Shown here: piece after piece, positions 33,450-44,325 of the stretch
Layout: the number at the start of each line of letters is the position of its first letter
How positions within the stretch are numbered: the first letter of the stretch is position 1
Origin: Dugong dugon
Taxonomy: Eukaryota > Chordata > Mammalia > Sirenia > Dugongidae
NCBI GenBank assembly: GCA_030035585.1
Contig: CM057482.1
Span: 48,465,501-48,529,500, forward strand
Direction: 5' to 3'
Length of the DNA: 64,000 nt
Position numbers and translations under genes: made by a program
The notes under the pieces: generated by a model
What the model saw: only the letters and a program-made list of their open reading frames with translations
The model's database searches: none
What the model was told of the DNA's origin: nothing

Positions 33450-33789
33450 CTAGAATAAAATAAATTATCAGTTAGAGAACAGTTTATTTCAAGCTTCTTA
33501 TTTTCAAAAATCCACCTAGCTGTTCATTTGGAGCCACTGTTTGTTCAAAAGGGCAATAAAAAGTTATATGACCTGCTTGTTCCCTCCTAACATAAACTCA
33601 GGCTACTGGGTACCATAAAGTTCATCTTTAAACGAATCTCAATAAAGAATGATGAAGCATTAGAATATTTCCAGTTTAATTAAGTTTTACTTATGGCTAA
33701 AAATCAAATTTCCAGGGCACCAAGTCTAGGTGTTCAGGTTAATCCTCTGATATTATCAACTCCCTACCTACAAACTCCTCAGCTCTACC

Positions 33790-34231
33790 AAAGAAACAAC
33801 AAAAATTAAATCATTCATTCAACACATTTTCTTTGAACCCTCATCAAGCGCCAGTTAGTGCACTAGGCAAGGTGGGTACAGCGGTGGCAAAAACACAGTC
33901 CCTTGGATCATGGAGCTGACATCAGGAGAGACGGACATTTACACCAACAGTCACACCAATGAACACAGTGTTACGAACTAAGATGAGCACTCTGCAAGAG
34001 AGAAGCCCACTGCAAGAGAGTACAACAAAGGAAGCTAACGAGACCAAGAGGAAAAGGGTGAAAGTCAGGGACACAAAGGTAGACCTGGGACGCAGAGAGC
34101 AGGGGACACAATCAGGAGGTGAGGCGGGGGGCCAACACTCCAGATCTTTATGCTACCTCTAAAAACCATGAGGAGCCACTCTAGGGATGGCAGTAGAAGG
34201 CGAAATGTTAGGATGTGCATTTTGATAGCTC
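33790..34231 (+). mobile_element. Ancient LINE (L2-like) relic
   Basis: ATTCATTCAACACATTTTCT, GCACTAGGCAAGGTGGGTAC, TGGAGCTGACATCAGGAGAG and GATGTGCATTTTGATAGCTC follow a common L2-type order. It appears to resume at 34806-34920 after two SINEs. Confidence 0.5.
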
Positions 34232-34240
34232 TAGTGGTGG

Positions 34241-34461
34241 AGTAGACGCCCTCCTGGCACAGTGGTTAAGCGCTCAGCTGCTAACCAAAAGGTGGGCAGT
34301 CCAAACCCACCAGCCATTCCCCAAGAGAAAGATGTGGCAGTCTGCTTCCATGAACATTTACAGCCTGGAAACCCTATGTGGCAGTTCTATTCTGTCCTAT
34401 AGGGTAGCTATTAGTCAGAATCAACTTGATGGCAGCAGTTTTTTTTGTTTGTTTGTTTGTT
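34241..34461 (+). mobile_element. AfroSINE with (GTTT)n tail
   Basis: CTCCTGGCACAGTGGTTAAG, AGATGTGGCAGTCTGCTTCC, TCAACTTGATGGCAGCAGTT and a GTTT tail. Flanks TAGTGGTGG (34232-34240) and TAGTGGTAG (34462-34470). Confidence 0.92.
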
Positions 34462-34479
34462 TAGTGGTAGTGTAAGAGG

Positions 34480-34806
34480 GTACTGGTGGTTCAGTGGAAG
34501 AAGTCTCATCCTCCATGTGGGAAACCCAGGTTCGAGTCCCAGCTGATGCACCCCATTGGGTAGTCACTATCTCTCAGAGGAGGCTTTCGTGCTGCTATAA
34601 TGCTGAACAGGTTTAAGTGGAGGTTCCAGACTTAAGGTGAACTAGGAAGAAGGGCTGGCAATCTACTTCCGAAAACCCTATGAATCACAACAGTCCAACG
34701 TGCAACCATCAATGGGGACGGCGCAGGACCGGGCAGCATTTTGTTCTATTGTGCATAGAGTTGCCATGAGTAGGGGGGCGACTCAACAGCAGCTAATAAC
34801 AACAAG
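34480..34806 (+). mobile_element. Long AfroSINE with tRNA-Gly-like head
   Basis: The first about 72 bp mimic tRNA-Gly: CTGGTGGTTCAGTGGAAGAA (A box), CCTCCATGTGGG anticodon arm region, GGTTCGAGTCCC (B box). A body (GGAGGCTTTCGTGCTGCTAT, GGAAGAAGGGCTGGCAATCT) follows, then the RTE-type 3' tail (CGCAGGACCGGGCAGCATTT, CAACAGCAGCTAATAACAAC). Not a functional tRNA. Confidence 0.88.
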
Positions 34807-34920
34807 CCATGGAGGAGACGTTTTGAAGGACAGCCAACTAGATGCAGGAAGATCAGTTAATGAACTGCTGTAGCCAGAGAGTTGAAGAGGGAACCGTTTA
34901 TCCCATTGACAAAGTCAGTG

Positions 34921-35879
34921 GTTAATTAGAAGGAAATGATGTACAGAATCCTTCTCCTGAACATGGAATTTAAGGCTACCAAGTCACATTTTTTTCTTGT
35001 ATTTTATGCTCTGTATTAAGAGCTGAAGTAGTTCAGCTACAATGATTCATTTATACAGACTACTTCTAGGAAAACCATATCATAGAGAATAAGTGAAACA
35101 GTAAATTTAATCTTAATATGATCAAAAGAGAGCACAGTTCACAGATAACGTTCTTCCCTATAAATTTTTATTATATTCAACTGTCACAATTGTGTTTACT
35201 ATAGTGAAAGGCAACTTGAAGGATCCATGAAAACCACAGGCATCTTTAATGGAGAGTTTCTGGAGAAAAACATCCAAGAAAACATAGCCCAAACCTCTGG
35301 GGAAGAAAACTAGGGAAACCGTGGGGAGCTGGGAGGCAAATAAAGGTGACCTTCACCTTTTATTCTATAATTCTCTATATTGGGGGAAAAAACACTTATA
35401 AGCATGGTATTACTTGTATGATTTTAAAAACAATAAAGCACTTAGAAAACAAAATATTGGCTTTTATTTCTCTTCCTAACCCAAATATAAAGAATACAAA
35501 ATAACTTCCAACATACAGCATTCAAGCAGAGGAAAAACTCAGTGGGATTACACATGCCTCTCAAAAGGTCCATGTCATCAAATCTAGGATGTCAACTGTA
35601 AGACGCACCATTGTTTAACACACCAACAAGAAAAAAACATGCTGTCAATCATATGATGCCATCAATTGTAAAATGCATCCTAATTTCAAAGATGTTAAAA
35701 TGTGAAAGGAAAGGTACATCTTAGAATGGATGGGACACGGCAGTTGTTCATGTTTTCCTTAATGCCTATGAATTTAAAGTGGGTCTAATTATTCTTACGC
35801 CACTGAAAGAACCCGTTAACAAAGAACCAAGAAAATAACCCAGCACAGATGAAGCCCTGTGATACTGCAGCTACCTTAC
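34921..35879. other. Intron 1 sequence; possible MITE at 35575-35740
   Basis: The segment GTCAACTGTAAGACGCACCA ... GATGCCATCAATTGTAAAAT ... GGTACATCTTAGAATGGATG resembles a palindromic DNA-transposon MITE. The rest is unassigned. Confidence 0.4.
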
Positions 35880-35884
35880 AGGTA

Positions 35885-36299
35885 TGTTATGGATTCAACT
35901 GGGCCTCCCAAAATATGTGTTGAAATCCTAACCCCTGTACCTGTAAATAGGACCCTGTTTGGAAATCTCAGGTTTTCTTTTGCTACGTTAATGAGGTCAT
36001 ACCAGAGTAGGGTGGATCCTAAACTTAATCCCTTCTGAGTTGTGTCGTAAAGGGGAGAAGAGACACATGCAGGGGGGAGAGGAAGACAGATGACAGAGAC
36101 ACATGCACCCATGAGCCCAGGAACACCAAGGATTGGCAGCAGCTACTAGAGGTTGAAGTAGACAGGGAAGGACCTCCCCCTAGAGCCACGCCCTGAATTT
36201 GGATTTATAATCTCCTGAACTATGAGAAAATAAATTTCTGCTCTTGAAAGCCACCCACTTGTGGTATTTCTATTACTGCGGCACAAGGTAAGAAAGACA
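35885..36299 (+). mobile_element. MaLR-like solo LTR with perfect 5 bp duplication
   Basis: Starts TGTTATGGATTCAACTGGGC and GTTGAAATCCTAACCCC, includes AAATAAATTTCTGCTCTTG as poly(A) region, and ends in CCACTTGTGGTATTTC...AAGAAAGACA. AGGTA flanks both ends (35880-35884, 36300-36304). TG...CA ends with a 5 bp duplication fit ERVL/MaLR. Confidence 0.9.
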
Positions 36300-36701
36300 A
36301 GGTACTGCATTCATTTTCACAAAGGGTATGCTCTTGAGAAAGAGGATGTAATATAAACTCAGAAGGGACAGGAGCAACTAATTTAAAGAGAAACCAGCCC
36401 CTCCTATAAACAGACAAGTCCTTAAAAATGTGAACAGATGAGGGCATAGACTAGGCAACGATCTAAACGTACTCTCCTGACGCTGTGGCATGCACAGGGG
36501 AGACGACCTCCCAGCACTCCTCCAACACTGAGCCTCGCAGGTCCCTGATGAGGAAACTGTGCTTAGATAGCCTCCACTCAAGTCAAGGAGCCCGATTCCT
36601 CTCTTCCCGCAGAAAATGTCTTTTTGTTTGATGTTCACAAGAATTCTTTGAAAATGTAAGTAATTTCATCACTTGGCACATAATACTACCACCACCACTA
36701 C
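36300..36701. other. Intron 1 sequence, nothing recognised
   Basis: No gene or assigned repeat; overlapping minus-strand frames at 36220-36638 lack any recognisable domain. Confidence 0.5.
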
Positions 36702-36900
36702 CAGCTGCTATCAAGCTGAGTCTGAGTTAAGGCAACCCCATGTGTGTCAGAGTTGAACTGTGCTCCATAATGTGGTTTTCAGTGGCTGACCTTTTGGAAG
36801 TAGACTGCCATGCCTTTTTTCTGAGGCACCTCTGGGTGGACTCGAACCTACAACCTTTTGGTTAGCTGTCCAGTGTGTTAACCATCTGCAACACACAGGC
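36702..36900 (-). mobile_element. AfroSINE (GTG-box subfamily), antisense
   Basis: GGCAACCCCATGTGTGTCAG, GAGGCACCTCTGGGTGGACT and CAACCTTTTGGTTAGCTGTC. Confidence 0.9.
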
Positions 36901-37424
36901 ATGTGCAAAGGTGTTAAATGAATACTGCCCACTTGTGACTTAAAGATGCTATGTGTATGCAAAAAGGCAGAAATCACTTCTGTCTCTTATAGAAATTTCT
37001 AAATGGGCTTCTTATCACTTTCCATAAGCTACACTAATACTACTATCTACACATGTAGAAAGAAACTGGCTTAATCAAACCAGAACAATAAAAAAATTAT
37101 TTGAAGAGTTAAAACTCTAAGGGACGCTGGGGATGAAATATAGTGTCATTCATGGAACTTTGGAAATATAATTTAAAACTAAATAACCTGTATTATCTTA
37201 CAATTGATTTTAAAAGGACAGCGAATAAAATCAAATTTAGCTTACATCAAATTGTTTTGTAACTAAACTATGATTAATAAAATAGACCAAGTTCAAAGTC
37301 GTACTAAAGTAGCCAACCCCAGATGCCACTGAAAACACGAGAATGCCAGGATATTACCCGAGGAATTGGGTAGGTAAGACAATTCCTGCCATCAAAGGAA
37401 CAATCTACTAAAGAAACAGTATTT
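36901..37424. other. Intron 1 sequence, nothing recognised
   Basis: AT-rich; no gene or assigned repeat. Confidence 0.5.
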
Positions 37425-37625
37425 TCTGTAGTGGTTAAGTGCATGGGCTCTGGAATCAGGCTGCGGGGGTTCAATCCTGACCTCATTTGGGCAAGCTGCC
37501 CAGTGCCTCAGTTTCCTTATCTGTAAACTAGGAATAAACATAGGATTGTTGTGAGGATTCAACAAGTGATAGTATGTTAAAGTGCCAAGGAGCCTGCCTG
37601 GAATGTAGTAAGCACTATATAAACA
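37425..37625 (+). mobile_element. MIR SINE, nearly full length
   Basis: GTAGTGGTTAAGTGCATGGG, TCTGGAATCAGGCTGCGGGG, GCCTCAGTTTCCTTATCTGT and GTTGTGAGGATTCAACAAGT, then GTAGTAAGCACTATATAAA. Confidence 0.88.
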
Positions 37626-37643
37626 AAAAAAATAATAAACCAC

Positions 37644-37688
37644 AATCCCATTGCCGTAGAATGGTTTCCAACTCATAGCAGCCCTATA
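37644..37688 (-). mobile_element. AfroSINE 3' stub, antisense
   Basis: CCCATTGCCGTAGAATGGTT and ACTCATAGCAGCCCTATA; only the terminal 45 bp of the SINE. Confidence 0.7.
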
Positions 37689-37874
37689 TAAGTGTGACTT
37701 ACTAGGAACAAAAGGGGTATGCAAATAAAATAAGCTAGTGAAAGAAAAAGGGAGGGAGACAGGAAACGTGGGCTAAACTTGGAAAAGCTGGTCTCAAGAT
37801 TACACACTGGAGTGATGGTATTATGGAAAATGTAGCTTCTCACATTTCTGGCTAAAAACCCAACACGCAAGATA

Positions 37875-37965
37875 GATATATAAATATGTAGATATATTTA
37901 GATCTATATCTATATATATAGATGTATATACACAGGTATTCACATACATACACACATATACATTT
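37875..37965. repeat. TA/GATA-rich and CA-rich low-complexity tract
   Basis: Repeated ATATAAATATGTAGATATAT-type units followed by CACATACATACACACAT. Confidence 0.8.
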
Positions 37966-38389
37966 TTTCCCCTATTTAACTAGCAATCTCAGGCAGTGTT
38001 AGGGTAGAAGTCTAACTAGACTTTAAAAACGTTTTCACTTCAACACCAGAATCCTTCACATTAGACTAAGGATCAAAATTCACTTCAGGCTGGCCCTGCT
38101 CTCCACGGGCCCAAGCAGGCAGAACACAGGTAAGGAGAGCACCACCAGAACAACCTCCGCTGATACAGTTAATGCCTGAACTATGACTTGAAGTGGTGTA
38201 ACTTGTCCAAAAAGAGAAACCAATTAATTTTAAAAACAGACAACCTAACCTCAAACTGTCCTTAAAAGCCTCTCCTCAGTTTCATGGTTAACTCCACCCA
38301 ATTATTATCTATTCTTTTTAGATAACCCAGGGAAAACCTCATACTATTATTTTCTGTTCTAAGTGACTGGTGGTTTGAGGGAAATCTCT

Positions 38390-38880
38390 CAATATGAAGA
38401 TTTTTTCTTTTTCTGTTTAACTGTAGTGCAAATATACACAACAAAACATTCACCAATTCAACAGTTTCTGCATGCACACTTCAATGGCACTGATTACACT
38501 CCTCATGTTGCCAAACCCCTATCCTTATCTTCTTCCTAATTATTCTACCACCATTAACTCAGTGCCCCCAAGCAAAAGCTCCCCCATTCCCCCTCCCTCC
38601 CACCCCTGGTAACCACTAATAAGTTCTGGTTTCTATATATTTGACTATTTCATATAAGTGAGTTCCTACAGTATATGTCCTTCTGTGAACAACCTATTTC
38701 ACTCAGCATAATGTTTTCAAGGTTCATCCATGTTGTGGCATGCAAGAGGACTTTATTTCTCTTTATGGCTGAGTAGTATTCCATTGTATGTATGGACTAC
38801 ATTTCGTTTTCCCATTCATCTGTATTTAGGTTGCTTCTACCTTTTGGTTACGGTGACCAATATGAAGTACAATCTTTTCA
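38390..38880 (-). mobile_element. Old L1M 3' end, antisense
   Basis: AACCACTAATAAGTTCTGGT, CACTCAGCATAATGTTTTCA, TGGCTGAGTAGTATTCCATT and TTCATCTGTATTTAGGTTGC are the antisense L1 3' region. Confidence 0.8.
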
Positions 38881-40185
38881 ATGAGTATACGTTTAGCTTA
38901 AACGGCTCCACAAAGTTAACGAGTTCTAGGACATAAATTCATGGAACATAAATTCGCCATCCTGGGGGAGGGGCGGCTGCATTAACAGTTTCAAAGAAAT
39001 GAAGGACATACTGCTGAAGAAACAAGCTCGCCCTCCCTCTGCAATAGAAACAGGTCAAGTTTCATTTTCATAAGCAAATGTCAACTCTGCCATCAACACA
39101 TTTGCTACCTACAGCACAAAGCTCTCACTTAATCAAAACAGAACATCTGCAAAAGGTCCTTGCCAGAAAGCTCCATTTTCAATGGACTGATAACCAGCTC
39201 TTGCTAAAGCACAGATAAGACAACGGAAATTTGAGAGTGCCAAGAGAATCTTCCTTTCCTCCAGGCTTCCAAATGCCATCCTTACACCAAGCTAAATTAG
39301 GGTTAACACAGCTGGGTCATATTAGCTTAGCTAAGCAATGCCTTTACTAGGTTAGGATTTAACATCACAGCTTCCATTTCTATTCAGTGTCATTTTAAGA
39401 AAAGGTGCACAAAATACATGTTTGTACAGAAGTGCATTTATAGAAAGGCTGCTGTCCTGGGAACATATTCATAATATATGGTTAAGTTTAAAAAGCAGGC
39501 AATAAATAGTATGTATGCGTGATATGAATTACTAAGGGATCAAAAGTACACATTATAAAAAATAAATAATGGACACTTCTATCCCAAAGTGTTCACTGTG
39601 GTTACTTTTGGATGGGGATTAGAAGGGATTTAATTTTCTTCTTTGTGTTTTCCGCATTTTTTAAATTTTCTGCCACTGCTAGGTATATTTAGAACTAAAA
39701 AAAATTATCTGAAGTTTTAAGCTAAAAAGAAATCAAAATATTTGACAACAGAAAATAATATTTTTGTAACAAAAACATTTCCTTCTTCTATCCAATGGAC
39801 AAAACCAAAAGAAAAATGCAGTATGAGCATGAATGTTTTCTTTTATATCTTCTAAACTGGTAATAATTATACTAATTTTTATTATTAAAAAGGTGGGGAG
39901 ATTTTCTGAGTACCCCAAAACTACTAGTACATATGTTGTCTGTTGGTTACACAGTGGTAAGTTTAAAGGACTCCAATCAGCTCAGAATTTGGAGTCAAGG
40001 AAGGAAGGAGAATAGTTTTTCTAAACAAGAGAAATTAAACGTTATGTATTTATATACTGCTCTGTCACAAAAAGAATTTAGACAACTTAACCAAAATGTA
40101 TACAGATGAAAAAATAAGCAAGAAAATGCAGCCAAGAAAATCAAGAATAGGAAAATTGGATGAGGAGTGAAGCTGTGCCAGTACC
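38881..40185. other. Intron 1 sequence, mostly unassigned
   Basis: The part 39450-39680 resembles an old L1 tail block (GTGGTTACTTTTGGATGGGG). No gene. Confidence 0.45.
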
Positions 40186-40348
40186 CAAGGAAAAAAACCC
40201 ACTGTAATTGAGTCGATTCCAACTCACAGCGACCCTATAGGACAGAGTAGAACTGCCCCATAAGGTTTCCAAGGAGCGGCTGGTGGATTTGAACTGCTGA
40301 CCTCTTGGTTAGTAGCCAAGCTCTTAACTACTGTGCCACCAGGACTCC
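40186..40348 (-). mobile_element. AfroSINE, antisense
   Basis: CCCACTGTAATTGAGTCGAT, AACTGCCCCATAAGGTTTCC and TGTGCCACCAGGACTCC. Flanks GTGCCAGTACC (40175-40185) and GTGTCAGTACC (40349-40359). Confidence 0.93.
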
Positions 40349-40511
40349 GTGTCAGTACCAGGGAGGGCAAAATCCTGGTGGCTGCTACCCGCCCCTCTCT
40401 ATACCCATGGCAAACACGGAACCAGTCAGAGCACACCGTGGCTAATGTCAAATCCAACTGCAGTCAGCCACCACACTATCTCCAGACCCCTATGTTCACT
40501 AAACAAACAAA

Positions 40512-40562
40512 CAAAAAAACCCAATGCCGTCGAGTGGATTCCAACTCATAGCGACCCTACAG
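40512..40562 (-). mobile_element. AfroSINE 3' stub, antisense
   Basis: ACCCAATGCCGTCGAGTGGA and CTCATAGCGACCCTACAG; extremely truncated copy. Confidence 0.75.
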
Positions 40563-41719
40563 AGGGGGGCCCAAAGTTAAGCTCCCCAGCAGACAACCAC
40601 GGAAGTACTGAGATTGTGGTCCACTGCTCAGGGTTTGGTGTAATGACTACTCCAGACACAAAGCCTGAGGGAAATGTCTCCCACTGGTCCACTGTAGACC
40701 AAGAAGGCAAGAATAATGAGTCTCCTGACTGGAAGCATAGTTAACAGGTAGGAGTCTTAGTTCACGCTCCCCAAAGTACATGGGGTACAGGTATTCCACA
40801 CTATCAGGCAGAGCAGCCGAGGACTTCAACCTGACCAGCCTTGTGAAATCTCAGAGAGCCCCCAAGGCTACCAAGTGATGAGTAGGGGCTCTCCTGGAGC
40901 CAAGGATGCCCCAGGCCAGGATGCTTCGAGCACTCTCTAATCCACTACCTCTACCCTCTGCCTGGGTGCAGGGAGCTCCGCCGTACTTGTATTCAGCTTC
41001 TGCTTCCGTATTTGTGGTTTCCTCTTTTAAAGTCTTTAACTGTCTCACTGCGTATGTCCTCACAATCTCAAAGGACATAAACAATCTCAAAGTCTTTTTG
41101 GAAGTAGGTGGGAAAATATAATGGAAACTGCAAACGATGGGAAAATGTTTTAAAAAGAGATATCAAATTATAGACACTTTACCGCTAATCCTAAAAACCA
41201 GACATAAGGTGAAAGCAAGCATTAAGGGGCCTTTTCACAATAAAGCCACTGGTGGAGGATTACAGCTTCCCACTTCAACAATGGCCTGGGCAGCGGCCCA
41301 GGAAGCATTTCCAAGGTATTAAGCTAATAGGAACTCACCCTCTGAGTGCAGGTTTACAACAAATAACGGAAATACTTATCAATACAGACCACAAATACAC
41401 CCTTCTGGAAACCCAAGAATTAAAATTTGGAGTGCAAATGACAGAAGGCAAATTCTGATCTCATGAAACATTTCAAAAGCTTAAGCATTGGAGAGCTACT
41501 TTACATAATGTGTATTTTGCGCCTGTACACTTAAAAGCGTAAATATCCAACTAACTCTTAATTACATGTTTTCAAATCTAAGCCAAAAAAAATCAGTGTT
41601 GTTTCATGCAAACAATAAAACCACCCTGAACTTATTTTTGCCAACTGCTCTGCAAGCCCCAGTCTTCCCTCTCTGGGGCAGTCCTCCACTTGGCATCAGC
41701 CCACTTAACAACAGCTGTG
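40563..41719. other. Intron 1 sequence, nothing recognised
   Basis: The overlapping frames at 40349-41121 lack any recognisable domain. No gene or assigned repeat. Confidence 0.5.
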
Positions 41720-42175
41720 CTTTACTGGGCAATTATCCAGCGCGGGGCACTGTGCTAAGCGCACTGCTGACACTCATTTCATCCTTATGGCGACCCTATG
41801 TGGTATTAACGTAGTATCATAAGCCACATTTTAGATAGGGAAGCTGAAGTACACGGTGGGTAAGTAACTTAACCAAGGTCATAAAAAACCAAACCTGTTG
41901 CCATCGAGTCGATTCCGACTCATAGTGACCCTGGAGGACACAGCAGAAGTGCCCCATAGGGTTTCCAAGGCTGTAATCTTTACAGAAGCAGACTACCACA
42001 TCTTTCTCTTGCAGAGCGACTGGTGGATTCAAACTGCCAACCTTTCAGTTAGCAGCGAGTGCTCAACCACTGCACCACCAGGGCTCCTTCCCAAGGTCAT
42101 ACAGCTAATAAATGTTGAAACCAGAATGCCAACAGGTCTGATTCTAAAGCCAGCCTATGGGCTTTTCACCCTGCA
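41720..42175 (-). mobile_element. MIR SINE, antisense, split by an AfroSINE
   Basis: GGGGCACTGTGCTAAGCGCA, ACACTCATTTCATCCTTATG and GTAAGTAACTTAACCAAGGTC lie left of the insertion; CATACAGCTAATAAATGTTG and the MIR end lie right. It explains the 152-codon plus-strand frame at 41898-42356. Confidence 0.85.
41884..42090 (-). mobile_element. AfroSINE in a MIR, antisense
   Basis: CCTGTTGCCATCGAGTCGAT to CACCACCAGGGCTCCTTC. Perfect 11 bp flanks CCAAGGTCATA (41873-41883, 42091-42101) built from MIR sequence. Confidence 0.95.
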
Positions 42176-43559
42176 CTCTGCCCCAGGTTACCACCCACAC
42201 TTCTCTTCTAGGCTCCCTCTGATAAGGCTGCGGAAATGTCATCCAGCAGATAAAGGAAAGCAGCCAGACACGCACCTGACACACTTCAACCACTTCCACC
42301 CACTCTTTGCATGTCTGGCTTGGCAGCAGGAACACTCAGCCAAAATCTGCTGGTGAAGGACACTTCTTCAGTGTTTAGGCTGCATTTAATTTAAGACCCA
42401 AAGACGTTTATTCAAATGCTAACTTCCGAAACCCTCATTTTGTGTTTTGATCTGTTTGCTACTCAGAATCTTGGCCAATCATTTGATGACATTTGGTGGG
42501 AAACATACTGAATAAAGTTTAACACAACAGCAGCCTTCGCACTTAGATTCAACTTGCTAAACAATACCTAATGGCATTCATGTCTACATTTTCAACACTA
42601 CTCCATTTTTTGGTTTGCAAGCTCTGGCTTGGCGTCAAATCAGAACCAAGTGCACCTTGTTTTCCATCGTCCACAAACAAATGCTGTAGCTACAAAACAA
42701 TTACCGTAGCTACAAACACTTCAGAAATGACCATGAATTAAGGTAAGAGGATGGACAGCTTCAGTATTTTTAAACCTTAGCTAAGTTTCCTGTTCCTCCA
42801 ATTCCATACAGAACCAGAAGCCAAAATGCCATTCACAACAAATGAAGGCACTGAATAATTACAATAATACACGTTAGAAGGAATGTGTACCTAATTCTCC
42901 CAGATATCACCTCGAAGCATGAAGTTATAATAACTGAGTAACATATAGTTACAGTAACCAAATAAAAATAAGTTCCTGCCTAAATTTCAGTACAGGGTTA
43001 ACTGGAACTTACTGAAACAAGAATGACCACTTCTGCAGCCCCAATGTGAGCCCCAAGGAGTACTCCAAGGACCTCAAATTTAACACAATCAAAACTGAAC
43101 TCACACTTCCTCCCAAAAGCTGTCGTCCCCTCTTCTTTCCTTCTCCTTCTTGTTTACTGTAGCTTTATTACAAAATTATAATTTCAGTATGAAAATATTA
43201 GAAAATATAGAAAAGCATCAAGAAGAATGTAAAAAGTAATTCGGCATTATGTGTATATTCTTTTAAACTTACTTTTCTATGCTACACGCACACACATAAG
43301 TTTATTTTGTTTGACTGTAAACAAAAATGGGCTCAGACTGTGCATGCTATCTGATAACCTACTCTTAATATATTGTGAGTCTCTTCATTCCAACTACATC
43401 CATTTTAGTGGTAACAGAAGTAGATCACAGCACGGATAAATCAGTTAGGTCAACTGTGGTCCACACTCCTAATGCAGGACACCTAAGATACTGGAAATTT
43501 CGACTTCATGCATACATCTGCAGAACCTCCTTAGGAAAATTTTCTAGAGGAACTGCTAG
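42176..43559. other. Intron 1 sequence, nothing firmly recognised
   Basis: The part 43140-43440 may be an old LINE relic. No gene. Confidence 0.4.
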
Positions 43560-44096
43560 ACCTCAGGATAGATGCACACAGAGCTCTTGATGAGGACTGC
43601 CACACTGCCCTCCTGAGCAGCACCAGTTTATACCCATGTCCCACTCGGCACACACCTAAATTAGTGCCACTGCCAGACTGACCTTCCTGCTTACACATCA
43701 CCAATGCTCTAGACACCTATGACACAAAACCCAAATTCCTGAGCTTGGCACACAGACCCTGCCCTCAGCCAGGCCCTCCTGACTCCTTGCCTAACACTGT
43801 ACCACTCACAGCCTACATCCCAGTCCCAGAGAACTTCGTTTCCTTGTCTACTTCCTGCTATTTCATGTTCTGGGGAACCTGCTGTCGTCTCTGCCTCAAA
43901 ACTCTTACTCATCCTCCAAACTGGCGGGGGAGGGGAGAGCAGCGTGTGTGTGAGGCCTTCATACAATTACACAATTAGCATGGGCCTTTCTTCTGTACCC
44001 CACAATAATTAATTCATACACCTTGATAGCTTTTATCATCTACTGTCATCTGTTTCCTTCCTTAGACTATGAACTCCACAGGGATAGGGGCCTAGG
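43560..44096 (-). mobile_element. L2 LINE relic, antisense
   Basis: ACCCAAATTCCTGAGCTTGG, AGGCCCTCCTGACTCCTTGC, CTCAAAACTCTTACTCATCC and GACTATGAACTCCACAGGGA follow the antisense L2 order. Confidence 0.6.
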
Positions 44097-44107
44097 ATTA
44101 TTAATCT

Positions 44108-44314
44108 GGAGTCCTGGGTGGTGTAAACAGTTAACGAACTCAGCTGCTAACCAAAACGTTGGAGGTTCCTGTCCACCCAGAGGAACCTCGGAAGAAAGGC
44201 CTGGGAATCTACTTCTGAAAGGTCACAGCCACTGAATACCCTGTGGACCTCAGTTCTTTACTCTGACACACACGGGGTTGCCATGAGCTGGAGTCAGCTC
44301 AACAGTAATTGGTT
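44108..44314 (+). mobile_element. AfroSINE (GTG-box subfamily)
   Basis: GAGTCCTGGGTGGTGTAAAC, GAAGAAAGGCCTGGGAATCT and GGTTGCCATGAGCTGGAGTC. Perfect flanks ATTATTAATCT (44097-44107, 44315-44325). Confidence 0.95.
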
Positions 44315-44325
44315 ATTATTAATCT

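Noticed and set aside
34480..34551. A tRNA-Gly gene
   Set aside because: The cloverleaf is decayed and the sequence runs directly into a SINE body with the family's 3' tail.
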